A stretch of DNA of 23,046 nt from Candolleomyces eurysporus (taxonomy: Eukaryota > Basidiomycota > Agaricomycetes > Agaricales > Psathyrellaceae), in the NCBI GenBank assembly GCA_027579435.1, contig JANBPK010001125.1:7820-30865 (forward strand), read 5' to 3'. Shown here one piece after another: positions 10,101 to 19,070 of this stretch; within the stretch, counting starts at the first letter, position 1, and each line of letters opens with the position of its first letter. The notes beneath the pieces are model-generated. The model worked only from the letters and a program-made list of their open reading frames with translations, was not told where the DNA came from and made no database searches. Made by a program: the position numbers and the translations under genes.

Positions 10101-11495
10101 TATCCCGTCGTCCGCCCTCCTCTCCTCCGCCTTTCGAGCCCACCTCCCCAACTCTTCACTCAGCCTCTCCTCCCTTCCAGCCATCTTGATCCTCAATGCC
10201 ACTTCGTTCCTCCTCCCGAAAGACTCTCGCATGATATCTCCGCCGAGTTCATCCAAAGCTGTTTGGAAGCGCTCCAAAGAGGCTTGGGAGGCTTGGAGTT
10301 GGTTTGAGAGAGTGTAGAGTTGGGAAGATAGCGAGTCGATGGAGGCTGCGTGCCGGGATTTGAGGGTCGATATCGTCGTTTGGAGGGTGTCGGTTTGGAG
10401 TTGGGAGAATTTCCTGGAGGTAAAAGTGTCAATATTGTCGAGATTGAATGAAGGCTATGTACGTACATGTACCGAGCGACCATCTTAGTAGCCGTGTTGT
10501 CATCCACCTTGAGTTTGTCAAGCTCGAATTGAGCTTGACTTTGAGCGAGACGATCTGCTTCGCATGACTTGGCCTGGGCGTCCAACTCGGAGACCATGCC
10601 CTCCTTCTCGGATTGGAGCTCTTCGACCCGGGCATGGAGAGCACCAATCTCGCCATGCATATCGTCCATGAGGCGTTTGAGGTTCCGTTTGCTTTCCGCA
10701 AAGGACGCTTCGAGAGTAGGCGCATTGGCAGTCGAAGACGAGTTCCTGGATCCCGAGGACGACGTCGAGGGCCTCCCTTTCCCCATCTTCGCCTCTAGAC
10801 TCCTGACAAGGTTCGCATACTCCTTCATAGCGATATCCGACATCTTCTCTTGCTCCTCTAGGCTCCGTAGCTTCCACTCCAACTCCCGCTGACGCTCTTT
10901 TGACGCCTGTTCCCGTCCTCGGATACGCGCAGCCAGTTCATAGGCCTTCTCTTCACTCAGCTTGGCTTTCACGACGTCGCTTTTCGCGTTCACCAATTCA
11001 TTGGTACGTTGAAGCAAGATTTCTTCCGTTGAGGAAAGTTGGTCCGAGAGTTTTCGAAGGGAAAGGGTAAGTTGTTGGACCTGAGGTACTGCAGGGTGTG
11101 ATTGGGGCAAGGTGTCAGGGTGAGGAGTCTGTCGTAGGATCGCCAGCTCATCTTTCAAAGCCTTGTTCTCTTGCTCGAGATGCTGTATCCTGTCGTGCTC
11201 GTTGGACGTCTTGAAATAGTGCGACTGCAGTTTCACCGAATTTCGGTGAAGCTCATCCTACAGAGTTGCATCTGAATTTCAGCAAAGGGTTCGTTCATTC
11301 TTACTAAAGATAAGGTTGAATTCTATATAAAATTGTAAAGGTAGAATACAGCCTCCAATGAATCGTAAAGGTCGGATATAATCCTCAAACCCCACTCACC
11401 TGGACGCGGTCGAACGCTGCTTTCAGGCTGTTCAATTGCGTGACGACAGGGTGGTCCTCGAGATGCATCACCGCGCCATTGGCGTCAATTGCCAT
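7128..11495 (-). CDS. large coiled-coil and Ser/Thr/Pro-rich protein, unknown function
   Basis: Exons 11495-11400, 11257-10467 and 10413-7128 join in phase to 1390 aa. The start MAIDANGAVMHLEDH is the first codon of a conserved-looking exon that joins to DELHRNSVKLQSHYF. Residues about 35-430 are heptad-rich coiled coil, broken by a Ser-rich stretch. A likely folded segment follows at about 440-515 (LVTAQYLVDQLKDELQYEL, then LDDEFLPEDVWVPPEGW). Next come some 340 residues of Ala/Thr/Pro and acidic low complexity. A second helical block near 855-960 contains REILEAILERLNDFVEDARV. The tail is Ser/Gly-rich and ends in an acidic DTDLESEFETDAESETETE run. The architecture suggests a scaffold or tether. 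I do not recognise the family and assign no function. Long open frames on the opposite strand reflect composition. Confidence 0.85.
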
Positions 11496-11679
11496 CGCTC
11501 TTGGCCCTTCTCTTGCGCGTCAAGGCACCTTGCAAAGGCCACTCGATGGTTGTTGCTTGGACGGGTACGAGATTAACGGGACCCTGCATCGGCGAGTGAT
11601 GGTTTCCGCAGACGTGTAACACACGTGATAATGATGCGCCCTCAAGCTTCTTAAAGCTTCAAGTTCAGGACTAGCCTGT
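11496..11679. promoter_or_regulatory. short divergent intergenic region
   Basis: Only 184 bp separate the start of the coiled-coil gene (minus strand, ATG at 11495) from the start of the plus-strand paralogue at 11680. Both promoters must lie here or extend into the neighbouring genes. It includes the repeated octamer-like words cttaaagcttc and acgtgtaacacacgtg, the latter an imperfect inverted repeat. No TATA box is obvious. Confidence 0.4.
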
Positions 11680-12399
11680 ATGGTAGTCCAGTTCCATGAG
11701 AAGAGCATGTATGTTGTCCGTCAGCAACAGAAACGACTCGAAGCGGCGGCATGTCTCTCTTCCAAGGCTATACCGTCGATTGTCTGGGCAGAGGATGGCC
11801 TTGCATTCGCCCACGCCGTGCCGACTGGTCTATTCATGCTGCAACTACTAGTTCCCGATCATCTGGTCAAGGAGGCAGCTGATACGATCTGTGGAGACCT
11901 TCCGTACCGAAGCCTCTCAGAGGCTCTAAAGGAAGTGTGCGAGCACCACATGATAGACCCTGACCAACCAACCTCCTTCCCTCAATCATTGTTTTTGGAC
12001 TTTGTGCTACCTACTGATATTACTATCGTCGACGAGTATACCCCTCCTAGTATCGTCATACACCCTGCTTCATAATTTCAGTTCGACGTCTCCGATCTCA
12101 TACTATCTATGACGCTCGAAGGTATTCCAACGGATGTCCGCTGCCCAGCACGCACTGCATTCCTCGATTCTCTCATTACGACGCTCCTGGACCCACCCCT
12201 GGGTTACGTGCGTCGAAAGCTCCACTCAACGCTGGTGGTTTATATCTCGTACATCACGTTGTATACGCTTCGAAACCTGCTTCGGGTCCTCGACGATGGA
12301 CAGTTGGAGCTAGAATGTCGCTCGGTAATCGACGGTCTGAAGGAAGAGAATGGGAACGCTTTTTGCTGGGGGTCAAAGAGGATTGGATTTTTGAGGTAA
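11680..12399 (+). pseudogene. uncharacterised basidiomycete family member with one in-frame TAA
   Basis: One frame runs from ATG 11680 to the stop at 12399, 239 positions, interrupted only by TAA at 12073-12075. The paralogue at 5728-6157 has TAC (Tyr) at that exact place: IHPAS-Y-FQFD there, IHPAS-stop-FQFD here. The stop is therefore a point change inside conserved sequence, not an intron edge. A 46-bp GT...AG candidate (12036-12081) would shift the frame. The C-terminal part has a likely helical membrane-like or hydrophobic stretch (YISYITLYTLRNLL) and FCWG near the end. I recall similar proteins as a large uncharacterised Agaricomycete family. Function is unknown. It may be a pseudogene, a truncated 131-aa protein, or a sequencing error at one base. 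Confidence 0.7.
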
Positions 12400-13095
12400 A
12401 GAACCGCCGTGAAGTGCCCCAGAGTCTCGGGTCTGTCGCTTCAAGTTGTATATGCTATTATATCATCTGAATCTTCTCCGGAAACAGCAAAGTCTCTACC
12501 AAACCTCTTCCCATAGGCTTAGTGGAAAGGTATCGCGTATCCTCCATTTCGAGAGGTGGCCTAATAATGCTTTGACGTTTACAGCGGTCCCTTTCCCGAT
12601 CGCATTGCGCCAAGGCTAGCGCTCCGAAACCAACAGCAAAGGTACGCACTGTCAGCGCTCACCATGTTAGCCCCGTTGTCGATCAACCGTTCGCGTACTT
12701 AGTCGCACTATGACCTCGAGTGTCGTCCATGGCCGCCCAGTGACACGCTCCTCAGTAGCCCCTGCTTTGCGAAAATAGTAGGATCCAAGATGAACAATCC
12801 TCGAACCGCCATATCCAGACAGGAAGATCTTCGTTACTTAACTATTGCCCCACGTCTCATCGCTCGCACTCTAAACAAACATTCATCTGCTTCATGCACA
12901 TGTAGAACTATCGCAGTCCAACAAACCTGCCAGGGAATTATCTCACACACGCGCGCGAGAGGAGAGACGCAACTAAAATTAAGAATCGCACTTTCGAATT
13001 ATAAAGAAAACAGTACGCGTTATCTACCTTCATATTCCAGTAAGGTCAGCCGGTCTTAGATACTGAAAGGAAGCGACCAACAAACTGCGTTAGAT
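12400..13095. other. intergenic region, no supportable gene
   Basis: About 700 bp between the 3' ends of convergent units. A minus-strand frame at 12649-12458 (starting RTFAVGFGALALAQ) and a fragment reading ERLIDNGANM near 12690, reminiscent of an ankyrin repeat, are too short and interrupted to annotate. A short CG/AC run (cacacgcgcgcgagag) lies near 12945-12960. Confidence 0.5.
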
Positions 13096-15489
13096 TTAAT
13101 CATACGCAGCCAGCTGAACATCCGCCTTGCCAGCTTCCGCCAAAATAACAGCGTCGGCCCCTTTACTTCGTGCGACAAGCCGATACTCCAATTCCGCAGG
13201 CCTGATGACGATCCCACCCTCGGTCTTGTCAGGGTTCGGGAGTTTGGCGTCTGGTGTTATTGGGAGGACGTCAAACGCCCAGAGAATCCTAAGTACCAAG
13301 ATTCGAAGATTTTGTGGTCAGAACGTCAATTTAAACTCGGATTTGGAGAGACAGCAGCGGGCATACGGACCTGGAGATAAGGATAAACAATGAATTGTGG
13401 GCGACGTGCATACCAGGACAGATACGCCGTCCGAAGCCGAAGACAAAGTTGTGTGGGAGAGAAGGATTTTCGAGGTACCGCTCCGGTCGGAATTTGTTAG
13501 GTTCGGGGAACATCTGTTTCGGCGAAGAGGGTCAGCTCATTGGCCTGTTAGGAGAGGCTGTAACGTACTTCTTCGTTTTGACTCATCGAGCTATACGACC
13601 GTCAGCAATTTAGCGCGAGAAGTCTGATCGAAAGAAGGAAATCCACGTACAAGAGGTTGGCCAGCACGGTCGTCCCAGCTGGGATGAACTTGCCTTCGTA
13701 CGTATCGTCCGCAATGACGCTGTGAGGAACAGCTATAGGCGCAATGGGCCTCCACCTGAGGGAGAGGTTAGGCTTTGAATGGTCCGGGAAAGCAAAGAAA
13801 GAAAGAGAGGACTTACCTCATCGTTTCCTTGATCAAAGCTTGCAAGTAAGGCAAAGACGCAGCATCATCATACTCAGGAAGTCGGTCACGGCCAACCACA
13901 CTATCAAGCTCCTCTTGTGCTTTCTTCATCACCTGTGGGTAGTGAAGCATGGCCACTGCATTTCGGAACATAGCTCAGAGCTCGGGTGTTGACAAGTGAC
14001 CGGTATAGAGCCACACTCACCGAGGAAGAAATCGATAGTCGAGAGTGTCTACCGAGGTCATAATGAGTGCTGTTTTGCTTCGGAAGAGAGCTCTCTACAC
14101 TCACAGTTCCTGACCCAGCACCGAACGGCGACGACAACGCATACGCAGTCTCTAGATCATTGAGGCCGAAAGCACCTTGTTTTTCCAATGCCCGAGTAGC
14201 AGTGGAGGGATACGCAATGCCTTTCTTCATGCGCTCTTTCACCTCGTTCGCAAGTCCAAGAAGAAGTTTTGAGTCGTGGGCGAAATGTTCTTCTGGTTCT
14301 CGGCGCCACCATTGAAGAGGTTTCTGATTAAAAGGTCTCCTTTGTTCGTAAAGATAACTTTTGGAGATCACTGGAACTTACGGGAAGCCAAGTGAGGATT
14401 GGGAACTGCGTAGTGGATTGAGATCAACAGAGCTTGTGTAATATGAAGAGTGAAAGCTCACTATTTCGACGAGATAGCGACCGGGCACACTGGATGGAAG
14501 AGATAAAGGCTGAGTATTAGCTCCGTTCTACTCGAATACGAGGCCCAACTCACTTAGCGCGAATGTAATCTAAACAGGGTCCTACAAGTCAGTCGTTTGG
14601 TCGACGGGGAAAGGGAGACGCGTACACTCGTCAATCTTATGCTGAGCCACCGCCAAGTGATCGTCCAAAGACTTAATTCGGCGTCCGTAGGAGACGACCG
14701 TGGCCACCGAGACAGTATACCTGTCGAATTCATTTTCTGGTCGGCAGGTGAGAGGGAAAACATTGGAAGACAGACTCACCGACGAATGAAGCCGGGGAGC
14801 GACTTCGGCTCATTCTGATGCTGCAAAAGATCCCTCAGAAGCAACTTGCTCTCCGAGTCTTGCAAAGGCTTATATTGGGACGATGCTTCGACGCTCATAC
14901 TCGCATGCATGAGCTAGAGGAAGTATGAGGTAAGAAAGGAACCATCAAAAACTATAGAAAGTATTGGGTGCTCACCGACCGCCAATTCCTCCACCTCTGC
15001 CCATACGGCATCCCCAGTCCTCTCATATTCCTGCACAAAATCTCGCCCGCGACGATGTTCCGAGGCCGACTCGAATAGATGCTACCCTTCTTCTCGAACA
15101 AGTCTGTCGCAGCTTGAATCGTTCCGAGCGCTATAAACCCGACCAATGACCATTATTAGCCTTCCCTCCTGTACGACCAGTCCCATCCTAGGTATTCGAC
15201 TTTTGAGTGACGACTCACAGATAACGAGTTTCCTCCCCAGATAGAACGAAATCACAGAGCCGAACTTTGTATGCCAGTAGTCGAAGGATCTCCAAGTTCC
15301 CTCCTTCATAGGATACGGCATGTCACCCCGGTTATCCATGATAACGTGTTTCCGAGGGCCAGGAGGGAGCTTTCGGACGCGAATGAGGTAGGCGAGGGTC
15401 CGCAGGCACCAGCTCGCTACGAGAGCGAGGGCGAGCGAGCGGCCTGGGCTTCCGAGGATCGTCACCGAGAGTGCATTCGAAGACGACAT
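13096..15489 (-). CDS. cytochrome P450 monooxygenase, 14 exons
   Basis: Exons 15489-15219, 15130-14976, 14913-14780, 14720-14626, 14569-14554, 14489-14462, 14405-14382, 14323-14105, 14048-14021, 13973-13817, 13755-13651, 13590-13569, 13513-13371 and 13288-13096 join in phase to 529 aa, the normal P450 length. The N-terminal helix (about residues 15-36) anchors it in the ER, followed by LPPGPR. The K-helix ExxR is E373-R376 (KETMR), FRPER is 426-430, and the heme site FGFGRRICPG has Cys450 as the iron ligand. The I-helix reads A310-G-S-G-T-T315, with Gly in place of the usual Asp/Glu. General sequence is of the fungal O-methylsterigmatocystin-oxidoreductase-like type common in mushrooms; substrate is unknown. 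Oxygenation of a secondary metabolite is likely by family. The micro-exons (16, 24, 28, 28 and 22 bp) are my inference from phase and homology. Confidence 0.92.
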
Positions 15490-16771
15490 CGTCTCGTCAC
15501 AAAACGAGCGCAAGGGATAAAGGAAAGGGAAGAAGAGTGAAATTTGCGGGGTGGCCGCTTTGCCCGTTTTGTTATGTGCGTGTGTGCGCGTGTGGGCTTG
15601 TGGGCGGAACCAGAAGGGGTGCAAAGAAGTCAATCGCTTCCGGGGCTAGAGAGAAGTGTGGTATATGTATTCGAGTCGAGAAGCACGACCGTCGTGGCTT
15701 TCTTGGCCATCATCATGATCTCGCGAACCCCGAGTGGTTGACAGAACCTGTTCAAATAGCGAAGGACCCTTGCACTACCTGAATGATAGCTTCCCACCGG
15801 CCAACCGAATGCTTGTTATTGGTAACCAGCATACAGCGCGGTGTGGCGGCGACGGTTGTCTGACCTGACGTACACTGACATTCTTGGCAATGAGCATCAG
15901 AAATTTTCTGATACTTACCTATACATTGGAAGGCCAGCCAGAGCCGACTGCAGTCGGAACCACCGGCGTTGGTGCGGGATTGACGAAGAAAGTGCTCAAC
16001 TTGGGAAATTCAAAGAGGCCGATGATGTGATACGCATCAACAACATAGCCACCGTTAATTTCCGCCGTTCGGAGTCTTCTCTGCAGACTCTGCTATTCAC
16101 TTCAATTGAAGGTGCCTCTCCAAAAACTAACACGCCGCCTTGGCCCATCTGTACAGGATATAATTATGCACTATGTGCTCCTTCCTTACTCTTCGCTCTC
16201 TAATCCTTGAAAATTGATTCTGTGCTAGCCCAATGACGGACGGCCAAGCTCCTCATCCCTTGCTCGTCCCTTGCAGTCCGGTGTGCTTAACTTCTAAGCA
16301 CGAAAGCAGCGCGGGTTCTTTGGCGAGTCCGAGCTTTGGTACTACTATTGGTTTGCTTTGCTCTGACCGTCAAGGTGCTATCAAGCTGTGTTTAGGACAC
16401 TTCCGGGAGTATCCCTCTAGAGGCATTTTGACCTCCAAACTCGGTTCGGTGTGCATCCCTGGGGCACCCGCTGTCCAGTCTAGCCGCTTTCTGTCACATC
16501 ATTCAGTCGATCTGGGCGTCTAGAGCTGGAGGCTCTTCCATCGAGCCCACTGTCACTGAAAAGTGGAAAGTCGCGTTCATTCCTCCTGTCAATGGTGTCT
16601 TGGTCTGGGCACTTGGTCCGTTAAAAACTTCGGCCTGCTCTGGGGCCCACTGATATATAAAGACTGTCAATGCCTTCTCAGTTTCGCTGCTTACAACCTC
16701 ATTTACATCTATTCATCGTTCCATTCTGCGCACTGCGATTGGCAACCTTATTCCTACCTGCATTCTCTACT
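15490..16771. other. divergent intergenic region, P450 and membrane-protein genes
   Basis: About 1.28 kb between two divergent starts. Open frames such as 15841-16203 and 16233-16523 (+) have no recognisable product and are probably chance. A TATA box sits near 16654 for the rightward gene. No clear TATA was found for the P450. Confidence 0.55.
16654..16660 (+). promoter_or_regulatory. putative TATA box for the membrane-protein gene
   Basis: The sequence tgatatataaag contains TATATAA at 16654-16660. It lies 112-118 bp before the ATG at 16772. Another in-frame ATG at 16670 is only 10 bp after it, which would place that ATG upstream of a typical start of transcription and favours 16772 as the start codon. 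Confidence 0.5.
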
Positions 16772-17789
16772 ATGACTCAGGGAACAGAGGCCGTACTAGT
16801 AATCGACGATCGACATCCAGCAATCACCTACTCAGGAACATGGGCTCAGGGAGGGGCTCCAGGTCGGGAATATCTTAACACGACGACTTGGACGACTTCG
16901 CCCGGAGCGTCTGCTACTGTCGATTTCTACGGTACGCACGATCTTACATTGTACATCGCTGATCATCCCTCCTCTGGCGTAATCACAGCTCCCTTTCCCT
17001 TCTGTTCCACCCTCCGCCACTCACAACTACTGCATAGGTAACTCGATCACCGTGATCGGTACCCTGTCCCTAGCAGCTGCGAACTCCACCAACGCAATGC
17101 TCGATATATTGTTCAGAGTCGACAACTCACCTACTGCTGCTATGGTTCATCTTCTGCAAACTAGTCCACCGACGTACGCCGTACCTCTATGGGCCTCTCC
17201 CGTCCTCGGCCCGACTTTGTCGAAACATAAATTAGTCATTACGCATGATACCGTGTCGGGGAGTGGGAGTTACTTGGTGTTGGATGGGTTTCTTGTTGGG
17301 GGGCATAGCGTCTCGGGTCCGGATTCGATTTCTTCTTCAAGTGCGATAGTTAACCCTACGCCGACGCAAGTGCTCTCGATCGTCTTTGGGGTAGCACTGT
17401 GCGCGTGCTTGGCTCTCTGCATCTTTCTTTTCCTTCGAATGAGGAGGTACAAACAGCTTTGGATGCGGGCGTCGGAGCCCCACAGTGCTGTGAGCGCCAC
17501 GGCGGTGTCGGGTTCGTTGAGGACGGGGAAATCGCCGTTTGGGATTGGACGGGATCCTCACCAAGGTCAGATAATTAGTTTTTTTTTTTCCTCAGACGTC
17601 GTCTGACTTCCTATTTCGTCGTCTGTAGATGGTAAGGAACCCAAACCAGACTATACTCAAACCCATACTCGGGCTCCCGAGCCCAAACCTCCGGACCGCG
17701 ATCCCGACGTGCAAATGGGGCGGGATGTCAAGGTATACAATGGTGGTGGTGGCGTTTTGCCGGGCGTTGGTGTCCATTCTCCGGTCTGA
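16772..17789 (+). CDS. single-pass membrane protein of the basidiomycete VDD...YSG type
   Basis: Exons 16772-16931, 17038-17565 and 17629-17789 join in phase to 282 aa. The outer part begins VIDDRHPAITYSGTW and continues DFYGNSITVIGTL, the pattern of a beta-sandwich carbohydrate-binding-like ectodomain seen in many mushroom membrane proteins (family knowledge; exact function unknown). A Ser/Pro linker leads to one transmembrane helix at about 165-186 (VLSIVFGVALCACLALCIFL), followed by the stop-transfer RMRRYK. A Pro-rich cytoplasmic tail ends in Gly-rich sequence. Topology is presumably N-out. An upstream in-frame ATG at 16670 would add 34 residues including a hydrophobic run that could act as a signal peptide, but the TATA box position argues against it. 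Probably a cell-surface or wall-sensing protein. Confidence 0.85.
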
Positions 17790-18504
17790 GAGATATCTCA
17801 ACCAGTTAGGGTTGATCGCGTTCGCGTTCGTGGGTTCCTAAAGCTCGACCTTCAAATTGTGTATATTATGCGAGAATTAAATGGAGGATTTGCAGCTTTG
17901 CCTCAAAGCAGTTTAGAACCATCGAAGCGACGGTACTCTGAGAAAACGGCGAGTGCACGAGCTGGCTGCTCAGACTTGGGCGCTTAGTTTTAGGGTCAGA
18001 AGATGGCCACCGTCACATAGGATTGCCAGTGACTTCTTGAATCGAAGCTGTCAGAACTATATGAGATCATGATTTTTGGAAGTTGGCCATCTTCAGATCT
18101 GCACATTGCATATTGATAGGTACGTGGAGAAACGTGGATTGACTAGTACTGACAAGAACAAGGGCAACCAAAACGCCTGACGAGGTTACCAATATTAATG
18201 TCGGTTAACTAGATAGTCGTGACCATGCTTATCCTTCTCTTTCAATTGTATTCCTATCTTTAAGGAAACAGACCTCGAGCCTCGACCTCACAAAGCAAGT
18301 CACGTCCCCTTGAAACTCGACGCCATTCAGTGGACACAGCCATTCCGCCACGTTCATCGGACGCAAGAAGCTGAAATGATCCGACGGAACAACTCGCTAG
18401 CGGTTCCTGTGCCTCGGAGGTAACGGTGATTAAGTCCCACGCCCCTATTTTGGGGTCGCTCTGCCGGCATAGCCCGAGTTGGAAGGTTGAGCGGAGTTGG
18501 TCGA

Positions 18505-18539
18505 GGCTCCAGACATGCTCCAGTGGAGCCTAGAGCATG
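18505..18539. repeat. interlocked inverted repeats
   Basis: Three perfect inverted pairs overlap within 35 bp: GGCTCCA (18505-18511) with TGGAGCC (18524-18530), CATGCTC (18514-18520) with GAGCATG (18533-18539), and GCTCCA-G-TGGAGC (18517-18529). They cannot all pair at once, so the site could switch between hairpins or be a composite protein-binding site. Confidence 0.6.
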
Positions 18540-18859
18540 GGCCGACGAGTCTTAGACCATGGGTTCTAGACACCCCATAGTATTTTGCGTATTTTCGAAG
18601 AGGTTTCGAAGGATTGCTGGTGGTGGGTCTGGACCGGGACTTATCCCTGGTGAAGAGAGTGAATTTGGATTGGTGCTGTCCGTCGAACCGAACAAGGGTT
18701 CATCGTAGAAGATACAGTTTTTATAGCTGAGGGCATGGGAGGATGGGGAGGAAGATCGTCATATTCACCCCGCTTTCTTCTTCTCGTGGAGTGAGTCTCC
18801 ACAGCGTGCCTTCAACGGCAACAGCCCTCGCACATTCCACCCGCTCCTGCTAGGTTACA

Positions 18860-18887
18860 ATTGGTCTCCGCTTTCCGATTATATATT
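18860..18887 (+). promoter_or_regulatory. putative CCAAT and TATA elements
   Basis: ATTGG (reverse CCAAT) at 18860-18864 is followed by TATATATT at 18880-18887, about 184 bp before the ATG at 19071. The next ATG downstream is the assigned start. Confidence 0.45.
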
Positions 18888-19070
18888 TAATTCCGTCAGA
18901 AGCGTCGACGACCTAGCCCCAGTCTCGAATCCCCTTTCTCCCCTTGGGTTACCGTGCACTGACACCGGCCCTTCATCACTTCTGTGCCATTTACCACAGT
19001 GTCGTTTGTTGTTTCTCACTGGGCGCGCGGAATTTCGTCATATAATAACCGCACTAGGCTGCACCGGAAA

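Larger units (their letters stand above)
17790..19070. other. intergenic region and promoter of the Skn7-type gene
   Basis: About 1.28 kb without a supportable gene. It holds interlocked inverted repeats (18505-18539), two TTCGAA sites 11 bp apart (18594-18599 and 18605-18610), and a CCAAT plus TATA pair near 18860-18887. The leader after the TATA has no ATG before 19071, so scanning would start there. Confidence 0.6.

Noticed and set aside
12036..12081. Candidate 46-bp intron removing the TAA at 12073
   Set aside because: Removal shifts the downstream frame, and the paralogue conserves the same residues as coding sequence.
12458..12649. Minus-strand frame starting RTFAVGFGALALAQ
   Set aside because: Short, no clear start context or partner exons.
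12660..12780. Ankyrin-like fragment ERLIDNGANM on the minus strand
   Set aside because: Ten residues only, with stops just upstream in the same frame; likely chance.
15841..16523. Plus-strand open frames between the P450 and membrane-protein genes
   Set aside because: No domain, weak starts (the first at a non-ATG codon), and no sensible splice partners.
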